A stretch of DNA of 64,000 nucleotides from JBOFMT01 sp051658525 (GTDB lineage Bacteria; Bacillota_I; Bacilli_A; Erysipelotrichales; Erysipelotrichaceae). A program made the translations under genes and the position numbers. The DNA lies in contig JBOFMT010000104.1 in NCBI GenBank assembly GCA_051658525.1, forward strand, positions 6,837-70,836. Direction: 5' to 3'. Below are positions 30,643 to 39,335 of this stretch, one piece after another (position 1 is the stretch's first letter; each line of letters opens with the position of its first letter). The notes under the pieces were generated by a model. That model did no database searches. It was given only the letters and a program-made list of their open reading frames with translations, and was not told the DNA's origin.

Positions 30643-30671
30643 ATTATAGAACGCTTATAAAAAAATGTCAA
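30643..30671 (-). promoter_or_regulatory. consensus promoter of the T-box/glnN transcript
   Basis: Perfect -35 TTGACA (30666-30671) and perfect -10 TATAAT (30643-30648), spacer 17 bp. Confidence 0.92.
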
Positions 30672-30742
30672 TTATTTATGACATTTTTTACATTTTTTAT
30701 CATTTATTCAAATTATATTTGAATTATATGACATATTTTTCA

Positions 30743-32089
30743 TTATTTGTTGGTTATATCTGTTTTTAATTCAGAATTGTCCTCATTTTTCCTATCTGGT
30801 TGTAGTTTTACTAAAACTTGTAAGATTCGTTTGTCATGAATTTCAAGGATTTGAAAATTTACACCTTCCAACTCCACACGCTCTCTACTATCATCACTTG
30901 GAATATAACCCAATTCTTTGAGTAACAAGCCTCCAACCGTATCAAAGTCGTCACTATCTTCCGCAAAACTTAAATCCATCGCTTCATTGAGTGCTGCAAT
31001 GGATAAATTTCCAGCAACCAAAGCGACACCATCTTGCAACCAAGAAAAACGTACTTCTTCTTCATCAAATTCATCGTCAATTTCTCCCATTACTTCTTCA
31101 ATTAAATCTTCAATGGTAACAATACCACTAAAGCCTCCATGTTCATCAATAAGCAGTGCCATATGACGTTTGATACTTTGTAGTTCTTTGAATAGCGCAT
31201 CAATATTTTTCCGTTCTGGCACAAAGTAAGCCGGCTGTAAGATGGAGCGAAGATCAACTTGCTCAAAACCCACACGTCTTGCTTCTACTAAAAAATCTTT
31301 CATAAACAAGATACCAATACAATGATCACTTGTTCCTTCAAATACTGGAACTCGAGAATACCGATACTCTATGAGTTCATCGATAAACTCAGGTAAAGGT
31401 CGTGTGATATCAATCATATAAACATCTCTTCTTGGCGTCATTACTTCTTCTGCCGTTTTATTATCAAATTCGAAGATACTGTTGATCATTTCGACTTCTG
31501 TTTCATTGATTACACCATGTTCTTGTCCAACCTCGACTAATGAGCGAATCTCTTCTTTACTGACACGCTCTTCCATACGTTCCCCCAACATCCCAAACAT
31601 CCGTAAGACAAGGTTCGTCGTTTCTGTCAACAACCAAACAAAAGGTTGTAGCACAAGTCGAATAACTTGAATGATACCAGCAACACGCAAAGAAATCTTC
31701 TCGGGATTTTTAAGGGCAATGCGTTTGGGTACCAACTCTCCTAGTACGAGTGTTAGATAACTAAGTAACAAGGTAACAAGCACGAGGGAGAGTTCTTGTG
31801 CGTAAGGTATCTTCCCTTCCCAATAACTCGCTAAGACTGTTGAAATCGAGCTTGCCGCAAAGGCAGAGCTCAAAAACCCCGCTAAAGTGATGCCTACTTG
31901 AATGGTTGATAAAAACATCGTCGGCTCTTCTAATAGACGCTCTAACTTCATCGCTTTGAGATTACCCTGTTCAATTAATATCTTTAAGCGATTGCGATTA
32001 ATCGAGATAATAGCCATTTCACTCATAGAAAAAAAAGCATTTACAATCGTTAAGAGTAAAATAATCAGCAATTGTTGTGGAATGTTCAT
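30743..32089 (-). CDS. CNNM/CorC-HlyC family membrane protein (magnesium/cobalt efflux type)
   Basis: 448 aa: N-terminal DUF21/CNNM membrane domain with about four helices (residues 1-190, including FFSMSEMAIISINRNRLK), a CBS pair (about 200-330, with EVMTPRRDVYMIDI and LIDEHGGFSGIVTIEDLIEE), and a C-terminal CorC_HlyC domain (about 345-430). Members take part in Mg2+ or other divalent export and in membrane homeostasis; transport direction is debated. It is monocistronic between the T-box and murD, with no recognisable metal riboswitch upstream. Confidence 0.92.
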   Translation of the reverse strand: MNIPQQLLIILLLTIVNAFFSMSEMAIISINRNRLKILIEQGNLKAMKLERLLEEPTMFLSTIQVGITLAGFLSSAFAASSISTVLASYWEGKIPYAQELSLVLVTLLLSYLTLVLGELVPKRIALKNPEKISLRVAGIIQVIRLVLQPFVWLLTETTNLVLRMFGMLGERMEERVSKEEIRSLVEVGQEHGVINETEVEMINSIFEFDNKTAEEVMTPRRDVYMIDITRPLPEFIDELIEYRYSRVPVFEGTSDHCIGILFMKDFLVEARRVGFEQVDLRSILQPAYFVPERKNIDALFKELQSIKRHMALLIDEHGGFSGIVTIEDLIEEVMGEIDDEFDEEEVRFSWLQDGVALVAGNLSIAALNEAMDLSFAEDSDDFDTVGGLLLKELGYIPSDDSRERVELEGVNFQILEIHDKRILQVLVKLQPDRKNEDNSELKTDITNK

Positions 32090-32172
32090 AGCTTCACCTC
32101 AATCGCATTATACCACCTATAAAAAAAAAGTTGTGAAAATGCCGTTTGTTCTTGGGTATTGCTTGTTTCCAT

Positions 32173-32197
32173 AAAAAAACACACCCTTAGGTGTGTT
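32173..32197 (-). terminator. terminator of the cell-wall/division cluster
   Basis: Minus-strand AACACACC-TAAG-GGTGTGTT with seven T, overlapping the murD stop. It shows that the cluster ends here. Confidence 0.9.
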
Positions 32198-33491
32198 AGT
32201 CTACTAGCATTTTGATAAACTGATCTCCACGATCTTCAAAACTTTTAAACTGATCAAAACTTGCACAAGCAGGAGCTAAGACAACCACATCACCGCGCTG
32301 TGCAATCGATTGTGCTTGCGTTAGTGCTTCTTGCATCGTATTTACAATTGTACTGCGTGAGAAGGTTGCGGCAATCGCGTTTCTTGTTTCACCAAAAGCA
32401 AAACAATGTTTTACACGTGTATCATAGGCATGCATACAAGTAAACGGTAAGCCTTTATCACTTCCACCTGCAAGTAAGATGATATTGCCTTCAAAGGCTT
32501 GTAGCGCAATGCAGGCAGCTTCTGGGTTGGTTGCTTTACTATCGTTGTAGTAGCGTACCCCATCTAGTGTCGTGACATATTGTAAACGGTGCTTCACACC
32601 ATGAAACTGTTGTAGTACAAGTTGAATTTGAAGTGGTGATACCCCCATCAAATACGCCATCGCAGCAGCAGTTAAACAATTGCTGATATTATGAGCACCA
32701 ACAACGAGTAAATCATCCAGAGAGAATAAGACAACATCATCTAACACTGCTTCCCTATTTTTGATTGTTAGGTTTGCAGGTTTATCTAGGCTCATGGTAA
32801 TCATATGGCTTGGAATATTTTTTGCATAAGCAACAACGTTTTCATCATCTAGATTTAAGATAAAGAAATCATCTGCGCTTTGATTTTCATATATTTTACA
32901 TTTACTTTGATAATAGCTTTCTACACTCCCCATATAATCAAGGTGATCTGGTGTTAAATTCGTTATCGTTGCGATATGTGGAGCAAAGCGCTCACACCCT
33001 AGCAACTGAAAATTTGATAACTCAATCGCAACATTTTTTTCCGCTTGTCCATATAGCAAAGCAAGTTCACTTAGCGGTGTTCCAATGTTACCCGCTACAC
33101 AGCCATTGCCCAAAGTGTCCAAAAAGAGCCCCAAAAGTGTCGTAATCGTCGTTTTCCCATTGGTTCCGGTAATCGCACCGTAATGGAAGTTTTTAGCGTA
33201 ACGATATCCAATTTCTACTTCCGTATAAATCTTCCACCCTTTGGCCTGAATTTTTTGAATAAATGGCACATGATATGGTATTCCTGGGTTCTTTACCACA
33301 AAAGCAAAGTCCTCGTCCAACAATGTTTCTGGATGAGCATTCGCGATACAAACAATCCCCATAGCTTCTAGGTTTTCCTGATCCGCAATCACACCACCAT
33401 CATTTAATACAACTTCATAGCCTTGTGCTAATAATAATTTCGCACAAGCGATGCCACTTTTTGCAGCACCAATCAAGAGTACGCGTGGCAT
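32196..33491 (-). CDS. murD: UDP-N-acetylmuramoylalanine--D-glutamate ligase
   Basis: Adds D-glutamate to UDP-MurNAc-L-Ala in the cytoplasm during peptidoglycan precursor synthesis. 431 aa with N-terminal Rossmann-like domain (VLLIGAAKSGIACAKLLL), ATP-binding P-loop GAITGTNGKTTITTLLG, the Mur-ligase motif ATITNLTPDHLDYMGS, and a C-terminal domain with YYNDSKATNPEA. It overlaps mraY by one base. It is the last gene of the cluster: murG, ftsW, ftsQ, ftsA and ftsZ do not follow, unlike the usual order. Confidence 0.97.
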   Translation of the reverse strand: MPRVLLIGAAKSGIACAKLLLAQGYEVVLNDGGVIADQENLEAMGIVCIANAHPETLLDEDFAFVVKNPGIPYHVPFIQKIQAKGWKIYTEVEIGYRYAKNFHYGAITGTNGKTTITTLLGLFLDTLGNGCVAGNIGTPLSELALLYGQAEKNVAIELSNFQLLGCERFAPHIATITNLTPDHLDYMGSVESYYQSKCKIYENQSADDFFILNLDDENVVAYAKNIPSHMITMSLDKPANLTIKNREAVLDDVVLFSLDDLLVVGAHNISNCLTAAAMAYLMGVSPLQIQLVLQQFHGVKHRLQYVTTLDGVRYYNDSKATNPEAACIALQAFEGNIILLAGGSDKGLPFTCMHAYDTRVKHCFAFGETRNAIAATFSRSTIVNTMQEALTQAQSIAQRGDVVVLAPACASFDQFKSFEDRGDQFIKMLVD

Positions 33492-34453
33492 TAGTGAATC
33501 CCTATCCAGAATCCAATAATAGCAAGCACAATTCCAACAAGGGCAAAATTACGAACAATATGAACCTCTTTCATCCCACCTAGTTCAAAGTGGTGGTGTA
33601 AGGGTGCCATGCGGAACAAACGTTTCCCTTTGCTCGCTTTAAAGTATCCTACTTGTAACACCACCGATAGCGTTTCTACCAAGAAAATTCCACCAATTAC
33701 AAGCAAGGCAATTTCTTGTTTTAAGATCATAGCACTCGCTGCCAACAGTGCACCTATAGCCAAAGAACCGGTATCTCCCATAAAAATCTTAGCTGGGTAT
33801 TTATTAAATTGTAGGTATCCTACTAGTCCTGCAATTACCATAACAAGCAATAAGGCTAAACTCATATTTCCTTGCAACAAGGAAAATGCTACAAATGGTA
33901 CAATCGCAATGATACTTGTCGTTGCGCATAAACCATCTAGTCCATCTGTTAAGTTGGTTGCATTGCTTTCTGCTGTAAACATAATAAAGATAAAGAAGAA
34001 AAACAACAAACCCAACTCTAAATCAATTCCAAAAAATGGAAGGTATAAGCTTGTCGTTCCTACTTGCGTATACAGAGCAAATAAGATTACAGCTAGCAAT
34101 GCTTGTAATCCAAATTTTGCTTTTGGTTTTAAACCTTCATTGTTTTTACGTACAACAATAATATAGTCATCAAGTAACCCAATACCTGCATAACCTACAT
34201 AAGCTAACAATACAATGATCATATCCAGTTGCATTGCTGCTTTAAAATCAAGCACCAAGAACAAGAGTACCGGCACTAGGACAAACACAATTCCACCCAT
34301 CGTTGGGGTTCCTTGTTTATGTGCATGTGATTTGGGTCCTTCTTCTCGCATGCTTTGTCCAAACTTAATTTTATGTAAATATTTGATCAGGCTTGGCATC
34401 ACCACTAATACAGCAATCAAAGTCATTACAAACCCAATGATTAATCGTTCCAT
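33491..34453 (-). CDS. mraY: phospho-N-acetylmuramoyl-pentapeptide transferase
   Basis: Integral membrane enzyme that transfers phospho-MurNAc-pentapeptide to undecaprenyl phosphate, giving lipid I. 320 aa with about ten helices. Conserved loops: GTPTMGGI, the aspartate pair GLLDDYIIV, NATNLTDGLDGLCA, and the histidine cluster MAPLHHHFEL. It lies 14 bp downstream of the penicillin-binding protein gene and overlaps murD. Confidence 0.97.
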   Translation of the reverse strand: MERLIIGFVMTLIAVLVVMPSLIKYLHKIKFGQSMREEGPKSHAHKQGTPTMGGIVFVLVPVLLFLVLDFKAAMQLDMIIVLLAYVGYAGIGLLDDYIIVVRKNNEGLKPKAKFGLQALLAVILFALYTQVGTTSLYLPFFGIDLELGLLFFFFIFIMFTAESNATNLTDGLDGLCATTSIIAIVPFVAFSLLQGNMSLALLLVMVIAGLVGYLQFNKYPAKIFMGDTGSLAIGALLAASAMILKQEIALLVIGGIFLVETLSVVLQVGYFKASKGKRLFRMAPLHHHFELGGMKEVHIVRNFALVGIVLAIIGFWIGIH

Positions 34454-34467
34454 AACATCACTCCATT

Positions 34468-36666
34468 CTAGTCTAATTTTACTACGATTTCATATTCTTT
34501 ACTAATGATGTCCCCTGGTTTAAAGTTTTGTTCCACAACACAACCAAAGCCATCAATAGCAATCGGAAGTCCGGTCAACTGCCAAAACGCAGTGACATCT
34601 TTTCTAGTCCATCCAACCATATTTGGCATTTTAATGGTTGTACCATCTGTTAATAAGAAGATTGTTTGATTGTTGTTGACTAGACTTCCCGCTTTGGGAT
34701 ATTGGTCTACAACAACACTTCCATCTCCAATCACAACTGGTTTTACCAAATAGGGATCGAATTTGTCCACTGTATATTCTACACTATGATTGCGGTAATT
34801 GGCCATAGTAAATTCTTGATATGTTTGATCTTCATCATTTTCTACGCTCTCTCCATGTTTATCACCAGCAACATTGAGACTTAATAGCGCTTGCATCATC
34901 GCTTGACTATAGTATTCTCCACTTAGTCTTGTCGGTGTTGAGTTTTCAAACGCATAATACATCATAACTTTAGGATCATCAGCAGGCGCTGCTGCCATAA
35001 CGCTAGAAACATAGGTATTCGAATATTTTCCATCCTTAAAGATTTCCGCTGTCCCAGTTTTTGCTGCGACCGTTGTATCATTTAAAGCATAAATCTTAGC
35101 GGTACCAACTTCATCTTCTACAACACGTTGCATCAGTTCCAACACCTGATTCGCCGTACTTGCTTTGATTGGTGTTCCTGCTATTTCGGTTTCATATTGC
35201 TCTAAGATGCTGCCATCTTCTCCACTAACAACTTTATCAATAAAGTAGGGTTTCACCATAACACCTTCATTAAAGATGGCACTATATGCTTGCAACAGAT
35301 TTAAGGTCGTCATAGAACTACCCTGTCCAAATGCCGTAGTCAGTTTTTCAAACGGATAGGTATAGTTTAATACCCCCCCAACACTATTCATCCCAGCCAC
35401 CTCGACCGGTTCAAATAACTTAAAGGCATCCAAATAATTTGCGAAGGTATCCAGTGGTAGAAAGTCGGTTAATAACTGGGCAATCACCGTATTGGAAGAG
35501 CGAATCATCCCTTCATCATAACTAATCATACCCCAACCTTTCCGGTTGGCATCGTTGATGGTTCCAATCGCACCTACACTACTTGGTAAACGTATAATCT
35601 TACCATTGGCATCCAGTCCTACATGGAAGGCCCCGGTTTGAACCAACTTATCTGGATCATAGTTACCCGTATCAATCGCGGCTGCATAGGTAAACGGCTT
35701 CATGACCGAACCTGGCTCAAATGCATATTCTGCAGGCATATTAAGATAGTTTTCAATCACACGCTCATTTAAGTCAAAACTAGGAGCGCTCGACCAAGCT
35801 AAGATGCGTCCAGTTTCAACCTCCATAATCACACTCCAAGCTTTGGTAGCACCGAGTTTGTCAATGGTTTGTTGGAGTGCAGATTCTAGTGCTACTTGCA
35901 CATTTTTATCCAGTGTTAAATAGACATCATTTCCATCCACACTTGTTTTCTCATAATAGGAAGTCCCAGGTAGCGTATAGTTATTTGCATCCTTTAAACT
36001 CTTTTTCACGCCATTTTGACCCGTTAAGGTATTGTTGAAGTATTGTTCAATGCCCATACGACCGGTAATGGCACCAGTTACTTCATCGTATTGAGCAAAG
36101 CCAATCAGATGCGAAGCAAAAACACCAGTCGGATAGACGCGGTCAATATTACGTTCAAATTCAATACCAGGAAGTCCACTTGCTACGATTTCATCACGCT
36201 GTGAACTGGTAACCTTTTTTCCAATATAACCAAAATAGGTTTGGTATAAATCCTGATTTAGATATTCTAAAAACGCTTCTGGTGTAGATCCTAAAATATC
36301 GGATAACACCTTTGCTGTTTCTTCTTTATCGACAACATAAGCTGGTACATTCCCAATGCCCAAACGACTAGAATCCAGTATCGCATACATCGTATACGTA
36401 TCTACATCCTGCGCAATAACTTCTTGGTTACGATCATAAATCACACCACGGTTCGCTTGAATGTACTCCGTTTTGATTTGGGTATTGCTTTGTTGTGCTA
36501 ATACATTTTTACCTGAACGAAAATGAAGTCCAGTTGTGATCGTATACAAACAGACCAAACATACGAAAAGCCCAATAAGATACTGGGCCAGGGCAATGTT
36601 TTTTATTGTTCGATTTGCATAAACAACTTGATTCTTTTTCGTGTTGCGTTTTCGTTGTTGTTTCAT
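34468..36666 (-). CDS. class B penicillin-binding protein (FtsI/SpoVD type) with PASTA domains
   Basis: Septal transpeptidase, 732 aa. One N-terminal membrane helix (about residues 25-47), a pedestal/dimerisation domain with RGVIYDRN, and a transpeptidase domain with SVMK (catalytic Ser in EPGSVMKPFTY, about residue 318), SSN and KTGTAEIF. Two C-terminal PASTA-like repeats run from about residue 645 (VVIGDGSVVVDQYPKAG and IKMPNMVGWTRKDV). The GGTTGGTGG upstream fits ATG 36666. Position between ftsL and mraY matches the classical pbpB/ftsI slot. Confidence 0.95.
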   Translation of the reverse strand: MKQQRKRNTKKNQVVYANRTIKNIALAQYLIGLFVCLVCLYTITTGLHFRSGKNVLAQQSNTQIKTEYIQANRGVIYDRNQEVIAQDVDTYTMYAILDSSRLGIGNVPAYVVDKEETAKVLSDILGSTPEAFLEYLNQDLYQTYFGYIGKKVTSSQRDEIVASGLPGIEFERNIDRVYPTGVFASHLIGFAQYDEVTGAITGRMGIEQYFNNTLTGQNGVKKSLKDANNYTLPGTSYYEKTSVDGNDVYLTLDKNVQVALESALQQTIDKLGATKAWSVIMEVETGRILAWSSAPSFDLNERVIENYLNMPAEYAFEPGSVMKPFTYAAAIDTGNYDPDKLVQTGAFHVGLDANGKIIRLPSSVGAIGTINDANRKGWGMISYDEGMIRSSNTVIAQLLTDFLPLDTFANYLDAFKLFEPVEVAGMNSVGGVLNYTYPFEKLTTAFGQGSSMTTLNLLQAYSAIFNEGVMVKPYFIDKVVSGEDGSILEQYETEIAGTPIKASTANQVLELMQRVVEDEVGTAKIYALNDTTVAAKTGTAEIFKDGKYSNTYVSSVMAAAPADDPKVMMYYAFENSTPTRLSGEYYSQAMMQALLSLNVAGDKHGESVENDEDQTYQEFTMANYRNHSVEYTVDKFDPYLVKPVVIGDGSVVVDQYPKAGSLVNNNQTIFLLTDGTTIKMPNMVGWTRKDVTAFWQLTGLPIAIDGFGCVVEQNFKPGDIISKEYEIVVKLD

Positions 36667-36680
36667 ATGCTACCACCAAC

Positions 36681-36980
36681 CTAATCGCCTAATGCTACGA
36701 TGTTATCTTGATTTGCAGTTAGCCCATCTTCCTCAACAAGTTCGAGAATGCGGTCACGATTTTCCATTTGTTTTACTTCCAAACTCATCGTGGAAACCTT
36801 TTCTTGTTCAACAAGGATGGTAGCATTTAAACTACTAACCTCATTGGCAAGGGTAACATTGTAGGATTGGATGAAAAACTTTGACCCAATAAATGCAAAA
36901 CAAGATAACACCGCTAAACTATACAAGATGATTTCTGAAATACGTTTATTTTGTTTCTTCGTTCGCTTTATCGTCGCCAT
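36681..36980 (-). CDS. ftsL: FtsL-like cell division protein
   Basis: 99-aa bitopic protein. Basic N-terminus, one membrane helix (about residues 17-37), then a coiled coil with heptad hydrophobics (residues 40-85). Sequence identity is always low in this family, so the call rests on size, topology and position between rsmH and the penicillin-binding protein. The start lies 35 bases inside rsmH, with AAGGA upstream; overlapping starts here are common. Confidence 0.85.
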   Translation of the reverse strand: MATIKRTKKQNKRISEIILYSLAVLSCFAFIGSKFFIQSYNVTLANEVSSLNATILVEQEKVSTMSLEVKQMENRDRILELVEEDGLTANQDNIVALGD

Positions 36981-37914
36981 GATCCTTCACCCTTTCTATC
37001 ACTCGCAATTTTGCCGAATGGGAGCGGTTATTTTCCGCTAACTCTTCACTACTCGCTTCAATTACTTTTTTATTCACCAAACGATAATCCGCTTGCTTTT
37101 CCATACCTGGCATTACCGGAATTCGTTTGTCGATTTTTTCTACTTTACTTACGGCATTGAATGCCTCTTTTACAATACGATCTTCCAAACTTTGGAAACT
37201 GATGACAGAAATTCGACCTGTTTGATTCAACATGGCTAACCCTTGGTCTAAGACTGCTTCAATTTCACCCAATTCATTGTTCACTTCAATTCGTATCGCT
37301 TGAAAAATTTTCTTCGCTGGATGCCCTTTGCTATTGACTACCTTTGCTGGTAGTGCTGATTTGATGATATCAACGAGTTGAAACGTCGTTTCAATCGGTG
37401 CAAGTTCTCTAGCAGCTTCAATCTTTCTTGCTACTTGTTTGGAATATTTTTCTTCTCCATATTTAAAGAAGATACTTACCAAACGCTCATATGGGTAATG
37501 ATTGATAATTTCATAGGCATTGAGTGATTGGGTTTGATCCATACGCATATCGAGTGGTGCATCATAACGGTAGCTAAAACCACGATGTGCATCATCAAAT
37601 TGTGGACTACTAACACCTAAATCAAGAATCAAACCATCAATACGGTTAACACCACGTGCATTGAGCTCTTGTTGCAAGTGTGAAAAACTTGCATGAATAA
37701 TTTCAAAATTACTTCCTACCGCTTCCAAACGTGGTCTTGAGTCTGCTATCGCATCTAAGTCACGATCAAAGCAATATAATTTTCCTTGTGGGATTCTTGC
37801 TAACAATGCTGAGGAATGGCCGCCGCGCCCCAAAGTTCCATCAACATAGACACCATCCGCTTTAATGTCCAACAAATCCAAGGATTCGTTTAGTAATACG
37901 CTATAGTGTTTCAT
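36946..37914 (-). CDS. rsmH: 16S rRNA (cytosine-1402-N4)-methyltransferase
   Basis: SAM-dependent methylation of C1402 in 16S rRNA. 322 aa starting HYSVLLNESLDLL, with VDGTLGRGGHSSALL as the SAM-binding motif I, LILDLGVSSPQFDDAHRGFS, DMRMDQ, and the C-terminal IRIEVNNELGEI and ISFQSLEDRIVK. Full length. The stop of mraZ overlaps its start by one base (coordinate 37914), giving tight coupling. Confidence 0.97.
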   Translation of the reverse strand: MKHYSVLLNESLDLLDIKADGVYVDGTLGRGGHSSALLARIPQGKLYCFDRDLDAIADSRPRLEAVGSNFEIIHASFSHLQQELNARGVNRIDGLILDLGVSSPQFDDAHRGFSYRYDAPLDMRMDQTQSLNAYEIINHYPYERLVSIFFKYGEEKYSKQVARKIEAARELAPIETTFQLVDIIKSALPAKVVNSKGHPAKKIFQAIRIEVNNELGEIEAVLDQGLAMLNQTGRISVISFQSLEDRIVKEAFNAVSKVEKIDKRIPVMPGMEKQADYRLVNKKVIEASSEELAENNRSHSAKLRVIERVKDHGDDKANEETK

Positions 37915-38345
37915 TACAGTATAAAATCCGTCATCGCTTCGGCGATTTCTTCAAAGTTCATACTTGCGGCATCATAATATTCATTCCATCGTTGTGCATC
38001 CCAAATCTCAATACGACTTGCAGCACCGATGATCATACATTCCTTCATCAGTTTCGCCTCCTTGCTTAAACTTGACGGTATCAAGATTCTTCCTTGTCCA
38101 TCCAACTCACATTCACATGCCTTTGCTGTTAGCATATGGACATACATGCGAGCTTCTTTTTTCGTTGTTGGTAATTTTAGTAGATCTTGGTAGATTTTTT
38201 CCCAAGCATCCATTGAGTGTACCGTTAAACAACTATCTAGTCCTCTAGTAACTACGACCTTAGGACCTAATTGTTCACGGAATTTCGCAGGCAAAATGAT
38301 ACGACCTTTGGCATCCATATTATGTGCATATTCTCCCATGTACAT
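37914..38345 (-). CDS. mraZ: MraZ, transcriptional regulator of the division cluster
   Basis: 143-aa AbrB-like double-domain protein: first repeat EYAHNMDAKGRIILPAKFRE, second repeat ACECELDGQGRILIPSSLS. It forms a ring and binds tandem GTGG-type boxes to repress its own cluster. ATG 38345 is preferred, with GGGGTG six bases upstream; a longer in-frame start at 38369 lies inside the operator. The four-box operator is at 38354-38389. Confidence 0.95.
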   Translation of the reverse strand: MYMGEYAHNMDAKGRIILPAKFREQLGPKVVVTRGLDSCLTVHSMDAWEKIYQDLLKLPTTKKEARMYVHMLTAKACECELDGQGRILIPSSLSKEAKLMKECMIIGAASRIEIWDAQRWNEYYDAASMNFEEIAEAMTDFIL

Positions 38346-38353
38346 ACCATTCA

Positions 38354-38389
38354 CCCCACAATCTACCACTTTGTGCTACTACTCACCAC
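38354..38389 (-). promoter_or_regulatory. MraZ operator: four boxes at a 10-bp period
   Basis: Minus-strand boxes GTGGTG, GTAGCA, GTGGTA and GTGGGG, each separated by four bases. The format matches published MraZ sites (tandem GTGG-G boxes with 4-nt spacers). The second box is degenerate. The array starts next to the -10 TATAAT (38391-38396), so binding would block transcription start. Confidence 0.85.
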
Positions 38390-38390
38390 A

Positions 38391-38419
38391 ATTATAGTCT
38401 TTTTTGCGTTTTTTGTATA
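38391..38419 (-). promoter_or_regulatory. promoter of the mraZ cluster
   Basis: Perfect -10 TATAAT (38391-38396) and a weak -35 TATACA (38414-38419) at 17 bp. Upstream bases 38420-38550 are AT-rich with no gene. Confidence 0.7.
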
Positions 38420-38561
38420 GTAAGAACTAGTAAAATTTACAAACTTTTTCTTAATATGTGAAAACCTAAGAAAGCGTTTTCTTCTCGTGTCAAAAATCGC
38501 CCTTTTAACAACATTTTTTGTAAATACCACTTTCACACAATGTGAGACAAGCAAAAAAAAA

Positions 38562-38573
38562 GAGCTATTGCTC
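38562..38573 (-). terminator. terminator of the YhhN gene
   Basis: Minus-strand GAGC-AATA-GCTC followed by nine T. Confidence 0.75.
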
Positions 38574-38587
38574 ATTTTTATATCAAC

Positions 38588-39250
38588 CTAACCCCATAAA
38601 CTCAGGGCCAACAACAACAAACCTCCATAATACATAAAAAGATTAAAAAATTTCGTCCACTTCCACTTCTTTTCATAAAAGTATAAAAACAAAAGAATCG
38701 CATCAGATAAGAAGAACAATCCAGCACCTAACCAGATTAGCAGTAACGATAAATCGATTCCTGTATGGAATAAGATCTGCGTTGCACGCCCAAAGAGCAA
38801 TCCAACAAATACCGAATACAACAACAAACTCTTTTCCAACCCTCTTACGTTCATACCAGGTAAATTTTTTATTAGGAACAGGATAAATAAGAAACTAGAA
38901 CCAGCTCCTAACAAATCCCACACACCAAAAGCAGCAAGTGGTAACAGGGCCACTATAAAAGCGCAGTGTGCAAATAAGAAGGAGAACAAACCAGCTAAAA
39001 ACCATATTTTATCTTCTCCCTCAATGCTTATTGCTAAGAGCACATCACCACTTAAACATAATACAAAAGCCAACAACATCCAAACATTCCATGTTTGGTA
39101 TTGCCACATCCCCCACAAAGCAATAATGACAAAGCAAACACTTTGTAGTGTCTTCGCTACTACATAATAAGTCTTTGCCTCTCTTTGATAACAAGTAAGC
39201 ATCAAAACGACAAACAACACAAGATAGAGCAGTATCCATACCCACATCAT
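38588..39250 (-). CDS. YhhN/TMEM86-family membrane protein (lysoplasmalogenase-like)
   Basis: 220 aa, about eight hydrophobic segments with conserved acidic residues in membrane regions: ALVLCLSGDVLLA-type motif (CLSGDVLLAI) and a later FLSDAILLF. Eukaryotic and some bacterial relatives cleave the vinyl-ether bond of lysoplasmalogen; anaerobic Bacillota often contain plasmalogens, so that role is plausible but unproven here. GGAGGGG precedes ATG 39250. Confidence 0.82.
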   Translation of the reverse strand: MMWVWILLYLVLFVVLMLTCYQREAKTYYVVAKTLQSVCFVIIALWGMWQYQTWNVWMLLAFVLCLSGDVLLAISIEGEDKIWFLAGLFSFLFAHCAFIVALLPLAAFGVWDLLGAGSSFLFILFLIKNLPGMNVRGLEKSLLLYSVFVGLLFGRATQILFHTGIDLSLLLIWLGAGLFFLSDAILLFLYFYEKKWKWTKFFNLFMYYGGLLLLALSLWG

Positions 39251-39303
39251 ACGATCCCCTCCTTTGCTCCATCATAACACAACTTGTTAGTAACCTCACG
39301 TAA

Positions 39304-39335
39304 GACAAAAAAAGTAACACGAGAACTCGCGTTAC
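39304..39335 (-). terminator. terminator of the cardiolipin synthase gene
   Basis: Minus-strand hairpin GTAACGCGAG/CTCGTGTTAC with one G-U pair, then seven T; its stem overlaps the stop codon. Confidence 0.85.

Noticed and set aside
38363..38575. 70-aa minus-strand ORF upstream of mraZ
   Set aside because: It covers the mraZ promoter and operator and has no ribosome-binding site or recognisable content.
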